From: Pseudomonas sp.
GTDB taxonomy: Bacteria; Pseudomonadota; Gammaproteobacteria; Pseudomonadales; Pseudomonadaceae
Direction of reading: 5' to 3'
NCBI GenBank assembly: GCA_029239415.1
Contig: JAQZAY010000168.1
Coordinates: 1-7,942 of the forward strand
DNA length: 7,942 bases
Shown here piece by piece: positions 1 to 6,908 of the stretch. The notes beneath the pieces were generated by a model. It was not told the origin of the DNA, ran no database searches, and saw only the letters and a program-made list of their open reading frames with translations. The position numbers and the translations under genes were made by a program. Positions within the stretch are counted from its first letter, which is position 1, and every line of letters begins with the position of its first letter.

Positions 1-779
1 GGCTGCATTCCACCCAGTCCACGGTCAGCCAGAAGATCCGGCGTCTCGAGGAGATGGTCGGCCACCGCCTGCTGGTTCGCGGCCACCGCGACGTACTGCC
101 CACCGACGCGGGCCAGACTCTGCTGGGCTACGCCCGCCACATGCTGGCGCTCAACGACCAGATGCTCGAGGCCCTGGCAGGCGCCATGGTGGGGATCACC
201 GTGCGTCTTGGTGTCCCGGAGGATTTCGTCGGCGGACGGACCACCAATGCCTTGTCTGCCTTCAGCCGGGAGCACCCGCAGGTCAAGCTCGAGGTCACCA
301 GCGGCCTATGCCGCGACCTGAGCCAGCGCTACGACAATGGCGAGCTCGACCTGGTGCTGCTCAAGCAGCGGCGCAACAGTCGCGAAGGGGTGGCTTGCTG
401 GCCTGAACCGCTGCAGTGGATCGACAGCGCCAGCACGCCAGCCTTCGAGCTAGACCCTATTCCCCTGGTGACTTTCCCGCCACGCGGCCTGTATCGCGAT
501 GACATGATCAGCGCCATCGAGGGCATGGGGCGGCGCTGGCGCATCAGCTTCACCAGCTCGAGCCTGAGTGGTATCCAGGCCGCCGTGGCCCATGGCATGG
601 GCATCAGCCTGCTGCCTCTGCGCGCGACGACTCGCGAGCATAGGGTGCTGGGAGGCGAGCAAGGCCTGCCCGGGGTGGACAGCTACGAGATCGTCCTGGT
701 CCATCGGCCAACGGCCGACCTCATGGTCCAGGCGTTGGCCAGGATGCTGACGGGCCTTTTGGCGACCCACGAAGTCTAG
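1..779 (+). CDS. LysR-family transcriptional regulator, 5' end missing
   Basis: This is the 3' portion of a LysR-type regulator, probably a homo-oligomeric DNA-binding protein that senses a small molecule. The reading frame is open from base 3, and the first visible residues, around QSTVSQKIRRLE, are the recognition helix of the N-terminal winged HTH. The ATG at 54 is therefore internal and not the true start. A wing (HRLLVRG) and the typical PTDAGQ linker segment follow. The substrate-binding domain then starts near VRLGVPEDF and runs to the TAG at 777-779. About 258 residues are visible against roughly 290-300 for the family, so some 30-40 N-terminal residues are missing. The VPEDF and GELDLVL segments resemble the LrhA/HexA-like subgroup; that placement is from memory. 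It converges on fpvF with a 17-nt gap. Its target and effector cannot be told from here, and nothing shows that it regulates the fpv operon. Confidence 0.88.
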   Translation, partial: LHSTQSTVSQKIRRLEEMVGHRLLVRGHRDVLPTDAGQTLLGYARHMLALNDQMLEALAGAMVGITVRLGVPEDFVGGRTTNALSAFSREHPQVKLEVTSGLCRDLSQRYDNGELDLVLLKQRRNSREGVACWPEPLQWIDSASTPAFELDPIPLVTFPPRGLYRDDMISAIEGMGRRWRISFTSSSLSGIQAAVAHGMGISLLPLRATTREHRVLGGEQGLPGVDSYEIVLVHRPTADLMVQALARMLTGLLATHEV

Positions 780-796
780 GCCAAGACCGTCGGTGC

Positions 797-1708
797 TCAC
801 CCCTGGCTCAAGGCTTCCACCACCTGCTCGACACTGGCCTTGAGCCCGGCCAGGGTGTCTTGCGCCTCGCTGTCGAGCACCAGCAACCTGGCGCCGGAGG
901 CTGCGATGGCTTGTGCTACCGCGGCGTCCGGCTGGCGGTGGTGCAGTACCAGAGCCACATCCTGTTGCCTGAGTGTCTCGCCCAAGGCCTTCAAGGCAGC
1001 CTCATCCCATTTGTCCTCGGCCGGCAATGGCAAGGCGACCGCATCCAGGTTGAGACCGCTCACCAGGTAGTCCAGCCGCTCGGACAGGCTCACCACGCTC
1101 AGGTTGTCCGCCTCGGCCAGGCGCGTTTCGCTGCTGGAGGTGAGCTCCAGCAACTGGCGCTTGATGCCTGCCAGGTTGGCCTGGATCCGAGCCTTGTCGG
1201 GCGGCGCCAGGCGCTCGAGGTCGCTGGTCAGCACGTCGGCCATGCGCCCGAGATTGGTCGGGTTCAACCAGGGATAGGCGGCGAAGGCATTCTCGCCCTG
1301 TACCGCGATGCCTGGCAGCGCACCATCGACGGGACGCGCGGCATCGATCTCGACGATCCGAAGGTTGCTGCGCCGTGCCATGGGGTACAGCGGGTCGTCC
1401 TGCCAGATGGAGCGCAAGGCGATGACGGCATCCGCCTGCAGCGCGGCCTGTTGCAGGCTGGCGCTGCCACGGCCACTGAAATACGACGGCTGGCGCGTGG
1501 CAGGCAGGTTCGCGGGCGCGGCGCGCTTGAGCTGTACCGATGTGCCCTCGAGCAAGGCGCTGGCCAGGCTGTGGGTCACCGGCAGCGTGGTCAGGACCAG
1601 CGCGGCATCGGCGCGGGCATCGGTGCTGGCGGGCCGCGCCGCGAGCGTGAGGCCCGGCAGCGCGCACAGGGTCAGGGCAAAGGCGAGTTGTTTCAGGCGC
1701 AGGGTCAT
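797..1708 (-). CDS. fpvF: FpvF, second periplasmic binding protein of the pyoverdine-iron ABC system
   Basis: Last gene of the operon, encoding a 303-residue exported protein. I chose the ATG at 1708 because it forms an ATGA overlap with the fpvE stop and has an AAGGAAA Shine-Dalgarno six bases upstream; the longer reading starting at 1768 would run deep into fpvE. Residues 1-23 form a signal peptide. The remainder has the layout of a cluster A-I (ZnuA/TroA-like) metal-binding protein, with THSLAS near residue 45, a YPWLNP segment near 145-150 and RLDYLVSGL near 211-219. At the last two places the usual family histidines (NPHxWLDP; HxAYxYL) are absent. In P. aeruginosa FpvF is the partner of FpvC, and work there linked it to pyoverdine binding (from memory). 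I infer recognition of a siderophore complex rather than of a bare metal ion. It is assigned by position and fold-level resemblance; sequence conservation in this protein is lower than in its neighbours. Confidence 0.85.
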   Translation of the reverse strand: MTLRLKQLAFALTLCALPGLTLAARPASTDARADAALVLTTLPVTHSLASALLEGTSVQLKRAAPANLPATRQPSYFSGRGSASLQQAALQADAVIALRSIWQDDPLYPMARRSNLRIVEIDAARPVDGALPGIAVQGENAFAAYPWLNPTNLGRMADVLTSDLERLAPPDKARIQANLAGIKRQLLELTSSSETRLAEADNLSVVSLSERLDYLVSGLNLDAVALPLPAEDKWDEAALKALGETLRQQDVALVLHHRQPDAAVAQAIAASGARLLVLDSEAQDTLAGLKASVEQVVEALSQG

Positions 1709-2604
1709 GCCGGGTTTCCTTGCAGGCGTGGAACGAGGGCGCGGGCCAGCGCCGCGAGCGCGAAGCACAAGCCCGAGACCAGGATGATCGCGGCGCCGGA
1801 CGGCACCGGCAGATCGAAGACGATGGGCATCAGGATGCCCAGCAGGGTGCTCAGCGTCGCGATCAGCACCGAGACCCAGAAAAAACCTTTCAGCGACTGG
1901 CTGACCAGTCGTGCGGCCGCTGCCGGAATCACCAGCAGAGCGCCCACCAGGATCGCGCCGATGACCTTCACCGCAGCCACGGTCACCAAGGTCACGAGCA
2001 CCACGAACAGGTAGTCCAGGGTCTTCACGGCGACGCCGCGCACCGCCGCCAGTTGCGGATTGAAGCTGGCCAGGATGATGCGGTTGTACAGCGGCAGCGC
2101 CAGGCCAAGGACCAGCAGCGCGACGATCCCCAGCACCAGCAGGTCCTGAGCGCTGACCGTCAGTACCGAGCCGAACAGCACGTTCTCGAGAATGTGCACG
2201 TTGATCTTGCCGGCCAGCATCAGCAGCAGGCTAGCACCGAGCGCCAGCGATACCGAAAGAAACACGCCGATCAAGGTGTCCGGCGACAAGCCGGTACGGT
2301 TGCGCAGGAAGTTGAGCAGAATGCCGAACAGCAGGCAGTAGCCGAACAGGCTGCCATAGGGACCCGTGTAGGGTTCGCCGAGCAGAATGCCGATGGCCAC
2401 GCCAGTCAGTGCAGCGTGGCCCACCGCCTCGGAGAAAAAGGCGAATCGCTTGACCACCACCAGGGTGCCCAGCCCGCCAAGCACCGGGCCGATCATCAGG
2501 CCGGCGAGCAGGGCGTTGACCACGAATCCGTAGGCCAGGGCTTCGGGCAGATAGCCGGCATTGGCCCATCCCTGGATGAGCAGGCGCATTGCTTCGAAGT
2601 TCAT
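1705..2604 (-). CDS. fpvE: FpvE, ABC-3 family inner-membrane permease
   Basis: Permease of the FpvDE ABC importer, thought to carry iron released from pyoverdine across the inner membrane. The 299 residues are very hydrophobic, with roughly eight to nine helices spread between residues 25 and 290, the size and pattern of ZnuB/MntB/TroC-type permeases. Family signatures visible are the segment around FSEAVGHAALTG (residues 57-68), the GAILVGALLVIPAAAA stretch (216-230) and DLPVPSGAAI near 264-273. The start at 2604 shares one base with the fpvD stop (TGATG arrangement), and no strong Shine-Dalgarno precedes it, so re-initiation after fpvD is likely. On sequence alone it could pass for a zinc or manganese permease; the surrounding fpvGHJK genes decide the assignment. 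Confidence 0.92.
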   Translation of the reverse strand: MNFEAMRLLIQGWANAGYLPEALAYGFVVNALLAGLMIGPVLGGLGTLVVVKRFAFFSEAVGHAALTGVAIGILLGEPYTGPYGSLFGYCLLFGILLNFLRNRTGLSPDTLIGVFLSVSLALGASLLLMLAGKINVHILENVLFGSVLTVSAQDLLVLGIVALLVLGLALPLYNRIILASFNPQLAAVRGVAVKTLDYLFVVLVTLVTVAAVKVIGAILVGALLVIPAAAARLVSQSLKGFFWVSVLIATLSTLLGILMPIVFDLPVPSGAAIILVSGLCFALAALARALVPRLQGNPA

Positions 2605-3350
2605 CAGGCCAGGCTCTCGCTGCGCGGGTGGATGGAAAACAGCCCTAGCAGGCGTTCGGGGGTCAGTGCCTGGGCAGGCGGGGCATCGAACAGCACCTTG
2701 CGGCTCAGGCCGGTGACCCGGTCAGCCAGGCGCAGCACCGCTTCGAGGTCGTGCTCGATCCACAGCACCGTGGTGCCGGCCTGGCGCCAGGCGAGCAGCA
2801 ACTGCTCGAACACCTGGGCCCCGGCCTCGTCCAGCGCCGACATCGGTTCATCGAGTACCAGCAGCTGCGGCGCCGGGATCAGGCCCTGGGCCAGCAGCAC
2901 CCGCTGGCGCTCGCCACCTGACAGCGCACCCATGCGCCGCTTGCGCTTGTCGAGCATGCCGACCCGCGCCAGTGCCGCATCGATGTCCGGGAGGACGCGC
3001 CGGGAAAGGCCCAGGAATGCCGGGCGCTTCTGGCACATGGCAGCCATGAAGTCGTCCACGGTCATCGGCAGGCCCCGGTCGAACTCCAGGGCCTGGGGGA
3101 CATAGCCGATCACCTGGCCGTCACCCGGCCAGTGCAGGGTCAACTGGCCCTGGTGCGGCATCTGCCCGAGCAAAGTCTTGATCAATGAGCTCTTGCCTCC
3201 ACCATTGGGCCCGACAATGGCATGCACGCTGCCCGAGGCGACAGCGAACGTAACTTGCTCGAGGATGCGCGTACGTCCCAGGGTCAGGTCGATGCCCGCG
3301 AAATCGATGCGCGGCCCGCAGGCTGCGGCAAGATTGGCGGCAGCGGTCAT
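2604..3350 (-). CDS. fpvD: FpvD, ABC transporter ATP-binding protein
   Basis: Cytoplasmic ATPase that should power transport through FpvE. The 248-residue protein has every nucleotide-binding motif intact: Walker A GPNGGGKS (47-54), Q-loop glutamine in VPQ (86), signature LSGGE (143-147), Walker B LLVLDEP (163-169), D-loop SALD (171-174) and switch histidine H200 in WIEHD. It belongs to the metal-type (ZnuC/MntB-like) group of importers. The ATG at 3350 overlaps the fpvC stop by ATGA and is preceded by an AGGAGA Shine-Dalgarno at 3358-3363. Its stop shares a base with the fpvE start, so the two transporter subunits are probably made in balanced amounts. No truncation or altered catalytic residue is seen. 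Confidence 0.93.
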   Translation of the reverse strand: MTAAANLAAACGPRIDFAGIDLTLGRTRILEQVTFAVASGSVHAIVGPNGGGKSSLIKTLLGQMPHQGQLTLHWPGDGQVIGYVPQALEFDRGLPMTVDDFMAAMCQKRPAFLGLSRRVLPDIDAALARVGMLDKRKRRMGALSGGERQRVLLAQGLIPAPQLLVLDEPMSALDEAGAQVFEQLLLAWRQAGTTVLWIEHDLEAVLRLADRVTGLSRKVLFDAPPAQALTPERLLGLFSIHPRSESLA

Positions 3351-4264
3351 GCTCGCGTCTCCTGGATGGCCTTTACCACGGTGTCGAGGTTGCGCTTCAT
3401 CTCCACTTCGTATTTTTCCTTGGTGTATTCGCCGTAGGAAATATGTGTCAGTGGATAGATCTTCACGCCTGACTCGCGCTGGATGGTGTCGACATAGGCG
3501 GAGGGAAAGTCCATCTCCGAGAAGATCACCTTCACATCCAGCGCCTTGAGCTGGTCGATGGTCTTCTTCAACTGCGCGGGACTGGGCTCGATGCCGTGCG
3601 CCGGTTCCACCACCGCGGTGACTTCCAGGCCGAACTCGCGCACCAGATAGTCATAGGCGGCATGGATGGTCGCGACACGGAACTCGGCGCCCGGTGCTTC
3701 TGTGACCTTGGCCAGCGCTTCGGCGCGCAAGCTGCGCAGACGCTTGGCGTAGGCGCGTGCGTTCTGTGTGTAGTAGCGGGCGTTGTCCGGGTCGAGCTTG
3801 CCCAGTTCGCGGGCAATGTTGTTGATCTGGGCGATGCTGGCGCTGATCGACAGGAACGTGTGCGGGTTGACCACCTTGCCGGCGCCGCGGGCGGCGATGC
3901 CGGTGGCCGCCAGCAAGGGCACATTGGCGTTGGACTCGATGGTCTTGATGTCGGGTTTTTCGCTGGCCGCGATCATGCGGTCGGCAAAGTCGTCATGGCC
4001 GACACCATTGAGCACGATCACATCCAGCGTGCCGATACGCTTGATGTCTTCGGCGCGCGGTTCGTAGGCATGCGGGTTGAAGCCAGCGGGAATCAGCGGC
4101 ACCACTTCGGCCTTGTCGCCGACGATGTTGCTCACGTAGCTGTAATAGGGGTGCAGGGTGATGCCGATGCGCAGCGGCTTGCCCCCGTCGGCCAGGGCCA
4201 GGGCGGGCAGGGCGCACGCGACGAACAGGCTGAGAACACGACGGGCGAGGGTGGAGCGAAGCAT
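3347..4264 (-). CDS. fpvC: FpvC, periplasmic metal/iron-binding protein
   Basis: A 305-residue cluster A-I (ZnuA/TroA/MntA-type) solute-binding protein. A signal peptide covers about residues 1-25, ending ALALA-D. Candidate metal ligands are present at the places where the family has them: H38 (LHPYYSY), H65 (NPHAYEP), H135 (NPHTFLS) and H201 (IHAAYDYL), with an acidic FSEMD segment at 248-252. There is no histidine-rich loop of the kind found in many zinc-binding ZnuA proteins. In P. aeruginosa FpvC is reported to take part in iron release from pyoverdine, probably by capturing the reduced iron. It is the only gene in the operon not overlapping its predecessor: 14 nt separate it from fpvK, with an AAGGACG Shine-Dalgarno in the gap. 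Without the context it would be called a generic zinc or manganese binding protein. Confidence 0.92.
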   Translation of the reverse strand: MLRSTLARRVLSLFVACALPALALADGGKPLRIGITLHPYYSYVSNIVGDKAEVVPLIPAGFNPHAYEPRAEDIKRIGTLDVIVLNGVGHDDFADRMIAASEKPDIKTIESNANVPLLAATGIAARGAGKVVNPHTFLSISASIAQINNIARELGKLDPDNARYYTQNARAYAKRLRSLRAEALAKVTEAPGAEFRVATIHAAYDYLVREFGLEVTAVVEPAHGIEPSPAQLKKTIDQLKALDVKVIFSEMDFPSAYVDTIQRESGVKIYPLTHISYGEYTKEKYEVEMKRNLDTVVKAIQETRA

Positions 4265-4278
4265 GGTGCGTCCTTGTA

Positions 4279-4848
4279 TCAGTGACGGTGTTGGCGGGTG
4301 ACCCCGGCGTCATAGTGGCTGGCGATCTGTTGCCAGCCGGCGGCTATCAGCGCGTCGGCGGCCAGGGCGGTGGGCTCGCGGCCTGTGTCTCCACGGCGCA
4401 GCCAGACATCGGCCTGGCCGTCGCTCGCTTGCGGCACGATCAGCAGGAAACTGCCGGCCACCTGGCTGTCGCCGCTCTGGCCCAGATAGGCGCCGAGGTC
4501 CAGCCACTGCCATCGATGGCCGCCACGGCTGGCGCTGCTGGCGTCTACCACGAAGGGCGGGAAGCCTTCGTCGGCCAGGGTCTGGACGGTTGGGGCCGTG
4601 GCGTTTTCCTCGCGCAGCAGCTGGATCTCGTCGAAGGCCACGCGCAGGTCGGTGTAGATGCCCTGCTCGGCGGCGTTGAGATCGCGGCGGGCATCGAGCT
4701 GGTGGGTGGCGATAGTCACTTCGTCGACCCGCTCGCCACGCAGCCAGACCACCGTGGCGGCCAGCAGCACGATCAACAGGCTGGCCAGCAGCACATGGAA
4801 GGTCTCATGCCCGGCACCGGCCGGGCGTACCACCTGGGCACGGCTCAT
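4279..4848 (-). CDS. fpvK: FpvK, single-helix membrane protein (DUF6162-like)
   Basis: A 189-residue protein with one predicted transmembrane helix at about residues 18-36, followed by a mostly soluble domain that I infer to be periplasmic. The domain starts with a charged helical stretch (about 50-85, rich in D, E and R) and continues with a mixed region containing HRWQWLDLG (111-119) and VWLRRG (148-153). The C-terminus is RQHRH, and with H178 it gives a histidine-bearing tail. I recognise it by position between fpvJ and fpvC and by matching size. FpvK in P. aeruginosa is an inner-membrane partner of FpvG, with a minor and mechanistically unclear part in iron release. The start overlaps the fpvJ stop (ATGA); the GGTGAG element upstream is only a modest Shine-Dalgarno. 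No enzymatic motif is visible. Confidence 0.85.
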   Translation of the reverse strand: MSRAQVVRPAGAGHETFHVLLASLLIVLLAATVVWLRGERVDEVTIATHQLDARRDLNAAEQGIYTDLRVAFDEIQLLREENATAPTVQTLADEGFPPFVVDASSASRGGHRWQWLDLGAYLGQSGDSQVAGSFLLIVPQASDGQADVWLRRGDTGREPTALAADALIAAGWQQIASHYDAGVTRQHRH

Positions 4849-5165
4849 GGCTCACCGATGTCGGCATGGTCCACTTCGACCACATGGCCCGGGCCTGCAT
4901 CGAACAGCACGTAGAACTCACTGTCCGGGCGCTTGAAGGTCATGCTCGAGTCATCCCCCAGCTTGCCCGGTACCAGGACCTGTTCGTCGTAGCCGATCAC
5001 ATCGAGCGTCACCCCCGCGGCACCGCTGCCGTCGGAGAAGCCGCCCGTGCACTTGACCTGGTCAGTCCCGATCGCCTCGCATTGGCACATCGGGTTGTGG
5101 GCCCATGCCGAGCCTGCGGCCAACAGCAGCAGGGGCAGGGTCAACTTGCGCAGGACGTGTTTCAT
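4845..5165 (-). CDS. fpvJ: FpvJ, small exported periplasmic protein with three cysteines
   Basis: A 106-residue protein with a clear signal peptide: charged start (K2, R6, K7), leucine-rich core (8-15) and an AWA cleavage site at about 20-22. The predicted mature protein begins HNPMCQCE and so carries H23, C27 and C29 at its very N-terminus; a third cysteine, C39, follows in VKCTGG. The rest looks like a small beta-rich domain (DVIGYDEQVLV, EFYVLFDAGPGH) ending in an acidic tail. The cysteines lie downstream of a signal-peptidase-I-type site and not in a lipobox, so I do not call it a lipoprotein. FpvJ in P. aeruginosa is a periplasmic member of the FpvGHJK group with no settled biochemical role. 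The start overlaps the fpvH stop (ATGA) and has the strongest Shine-Dalgarno of the operon. Confidence 0.86.
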   Translation of the reverse strand: MKHVLRKLTLPLLLLAAGSAWAHNPMCQCEAIGTDQVKCTGGFSDGSGAAGVTLDVIGYDEQVLVPGKLGDDSSMTFKRPDSEFYVLFDAGPGHVVEVDHADIGEP

Positions 5166-5701
5166 TTCTTGCCTCCTTGGGCGTCGAGCCAGGCAACGGT
5201 TGCCGGCGAAGCCTTGGCCAGTGGGACCGAGGCCTGGTGCAGGCTGCCGTCCCAGCCCTCGATGGTGATCCAGATATCGGCGTCTTGCCGGGTGCGCGGC
5301 GGCACGGGCAACGAGGTGACCATGCGATAGGGAGTGCCGAAGAAGATGGTCCCTGCAGCGCGCAGGCTGCGCGGCTTGCCGATGCGCAGGTAGATGGCCT
5401 TGACGCCGGTGCCGCAGGTCTTGCAGAGGGCGGCGTTAAAGATCTTGAAGTAGCCTGCCGGGCCATCGGCGAGCGGCGCCTGGTCATGCAGTTCGGCCAG
5501 GTCCAGGCTCCAGGGGCCGACCTGGATGTCGCTCACCACATTGGCGCCCAGGCCTGCCTCGCCCCGGAACATCCGCGCATCCGCGAAATACTTGGGCATG
5601 AACCCGAGCGGCACGAGCAGCAGCAGGATGTTGATGTGGAACCGCCATTTGAGCCAGAACTGCCTGAGTGGACTGGCGGGCTGGACATGGGCCTGGCTCA
5701 T
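5162..5701 (-). CDS. fpvH: FpvH, single-helix membrane protein with CxxC motif
   Basis: A 179-residue protein with a short positively charged N-terminus (R13, K18, R20), one transmembrane helix at about 22-36 and a soluble domain from about 40 to 179. The charge pattern places the domain in the periplasm. The domain holds the motif CKTC (C93-C96) within NAALCKTCG, the only two cysteines of the protein. The later part (VKAIYLRIG, DADIWITIEGWDG) looks like beta strands. Relatives are sometimes labelled thiamine-pyrophosphate-binding, which nothing in this sequence supports. FpvH is one of the P. aeruginosa proteins shown to be needed with FpvG for efficient iron release from ferripyoverdine. 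It is coupled to fpvG by an ATGA overlap and to fpvJ by another. Whether C93/C96 bind metal, form a disulfide or pass electrons is open. Confidence 0.88.
   Translation of the reverse strand: MSQAHVQPASPLRQFWLKWRFHINILLLLVPLGFMPKYFADARMFRGEAGLGANVVSDIQVGPWSLDLAELHDQAPLADGPAGYFKIFNAALCKTCGTGVKAIYLRIGKPRSLRAAGTIFFGTPYRMVTSLPVPPRTRQDADIWITIEGWDGSLHQASVPLAKASPATVAWLDAQGGKK
5172..5178 (-). promoter_or_regulatory. Strong ribosome-binding site of fpvJ inside fpvH
   Basis: The minus strand reads AAGGAGG, a complete Shine-Dalgarno sequence, six bases before the fpvJ ATG. It is embedded in the last codons of fpvH, so fpvJ can load ribosomes independently as well as by coupling. It supports the start chosen for fpvJ. 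Confidence 0.85.
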
Positions 5702-6891
5702 GGCTGGACCTCCGTGGCAGGTTCGGGGTGGCGTCGACGTGGCTGGCGTTCGCTGCGCTTGAGCGCAGCAGCAGTGGCCTGGGCGGTGCGCTTGGTCCAG
5801 ATGAGCAGGCCGCTGAGCACCATCAGGGTCAGGATCAGGCCGAAGAGGGCCCAGACAAGCTTGATCGCCAGGCCGCCGAAGTCACCGGTATGCAGCGGGC
5901 GCATGGACTCGGTGACGAACTCCAGGGTCGAGCGGTCCCCCAGCAGGAACTGGCTGTCGACCTTGCTGGTGTAGGGATTGACGCTGGCACTCTGGAACAT
6001 CAGCGGGTACCAGCCTCGACCGCTCAGGCTGACATGGCTGTAGGCGGTGGCCGGCATGAAGATGAAGCTCACGTCCAGGCCTTGTATCTGGTTCTGTGCG
6101 AGGTTCACCGCCTGGTCCAGGTCGATGCGCGGTGCCGGCGAGCCGTCGGCGCTCTGCGGCACTTGCTCGCGGGCGATCACCGGTACCACGGGCTCGGTGG
6201 AAATGGTGATGTGGTTGTCGGCCAGGATCGCCTGGGTCAGGAACCACAAACCAGTGATCGAGATGACCGCGATGAACCAGATCGACCAGACCCCGGCCAG
6301 GCGGTGCACGTCGCCCCAGAAGATCCGTGGGCCATGGCCCAGGCGCACGGGCTTGAAGAAGCCTCTCCAGAATTTCTTGTAGACCACCAGGCCCGTGACC
6401 AGCGAAGCCAGCATCGGCAGGCCGAGCATCGACACCAGGTACCAGCCCCAGCTGTAGCCATTGGTGAACGGCACCAGCCACCAGCCGTGGAGGGCGCGGG
6501 TAAAGGCTTCGAAGTTGAAGTCCGGGACCTGGCCCTGGATCGCGCCCGTGTAGGGGTTGACGTACAGCGTGGGCGAGGTGCCATCGGGACGGGTGACGGC
6601 AACGTTCAAGGCGAAGTGCGAACCGTCCGGCTGGTTCATGAACCGTACCGCCACGTCGGGTTCTGCCTTGTGCACGGCGTCGAGTATCTGCTGGTAGCTC
6701 AGGCGCTCGGCATGATCGCTGGGCTTGGTCGCCCGCACGTCTGGATTGGCCAGCCAGACGATCTCCTGGCTGACTACCGCCAGCATGCCGGTGAAGCAGA
6801 CGATCAGGACAAAGAACCAGATCGGCAGGGCGAGCCAGCTGTGGACCAGGAACCATAACCTGGATTTGGACTTTTTAGTTGGGTGGGCCAT
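5698..6891 (-). CDS. fpvG: FpvG, PepSY-type inner-membrane reductase for ferripyoverdine
   Basis: First gene of the operon; 397 residues of the PepSY-associated transmembrane family. Four helices are visible at about 14-40, 149-171, 200-222 and 343-365, with periplasmic domains between helices 1 and 2 (about 45-140) and helices 3 and 4 (about 225-335). The N-terminus (KKSKSR) and the arginine-rich C-terminal tail are predicted cytoplasmic. Histidines lie near helix ends: H17 (VHSW), H135 (LHGWW), H197 (VHRLAGVW) and H334 (LHTGDFGG). These conserved-looking contexts are typical of the family, in which the related reductase FoxB binds haem through histidines, so haem ligation here is an inference by analogy. 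In P. aeruginosa FpvG is required to reduce iron in ferripyoverdine in the periplasm. The ATG at 6891 has a weak Shine-Dalgarno (AAGACAG) and follows the control region at 6917-7010. Confidence 0.92.
   Translation of the reverse strand: MAHPTKKSKSRLWFLVHSWLALPIWFFVLIVCFTGMLAVVSQEIVWLANPDVRATKPSDHAERLSYQQILDAVHKAEPDVAVRFMNQPDGSHFALNVAVTRPDGTSPTLYVNPYTGAIQGQVPDFNFEAFTRALHGWWLVPFTNGYSWGWYLVSMLGLPMLASLVTGLVVYKKFWRGFFKPVRLGHGPRIFWGDVHRLAGVWSIWFIAVISITGLWFLTQAILADNHITISTEPVVPVIAREQVPQSADGSPAPRIDLDQAVNLAQNQIQGLDVSFIFMPATAYSHVSLSGRGWYPLMFQSASVNPYTSKVDSQFLLGDRSTLEFVTESMRPLHTGDFGGLAIKLVWALFGLILTLMVLSGLLIWTKRTAQATAAALKRSERQPRRRHPEPATEVQP
5708..5713 (-). promoter_or_regulatory. Ribosome-binding site of fpvH inside fpvG
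   Basis: GGAGGT on the minus strand lies six bases before the fpvH ATG at 5701, within the final codons of fpvG. It supports this start over downstream methionines. Confidence 0.8.
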
Positions 6892-6908
6892 GGGGCTGTC
6901 TTGAGTGG

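Noticed and set aside
797..1768. Longer fpvF starting at 1768
   Set aside because: The extra 20 residues are arginine/proline-rich, precede the signal peptide and would lie inside fpvE. The ATG at 1708 has a Shine-Dalgarno and the ATGA overlap.
860..2014. Open frame of 384 codons on the plus strand opposite fpvF and the end of fpvE
   Set aside because: Antisense shadow with no recognisable motif; it contradicts the overlapping operon structure on the minus strand.
1720..3105. Open frame of 461 codons on the plus strand across fpvE and fpvD
   Set aside because: It runs antisense to two well-recognised transporter genes and is extremely Q/H/R-rich. It is a composition artefact.
797..4264. A zinc (znu) or manganese ABC transporter operon
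   Set aside because: The ATPase, permease and FpvC fit that family, but the two binding proteins and the coupled PepSY, CxxC and small exported proteins upstream match fpvGHJK-CDEF as a whole.
5668..6858. Open frame of 396 codons on the plus strand, antisense to nearly all of fpvG
   Set aside because: The translation is a low-complexity H/D/Q/R-rich product typical of the complement of GC-rich coding DNA, with no domain. The minus-strand FpvG is unmistakable.
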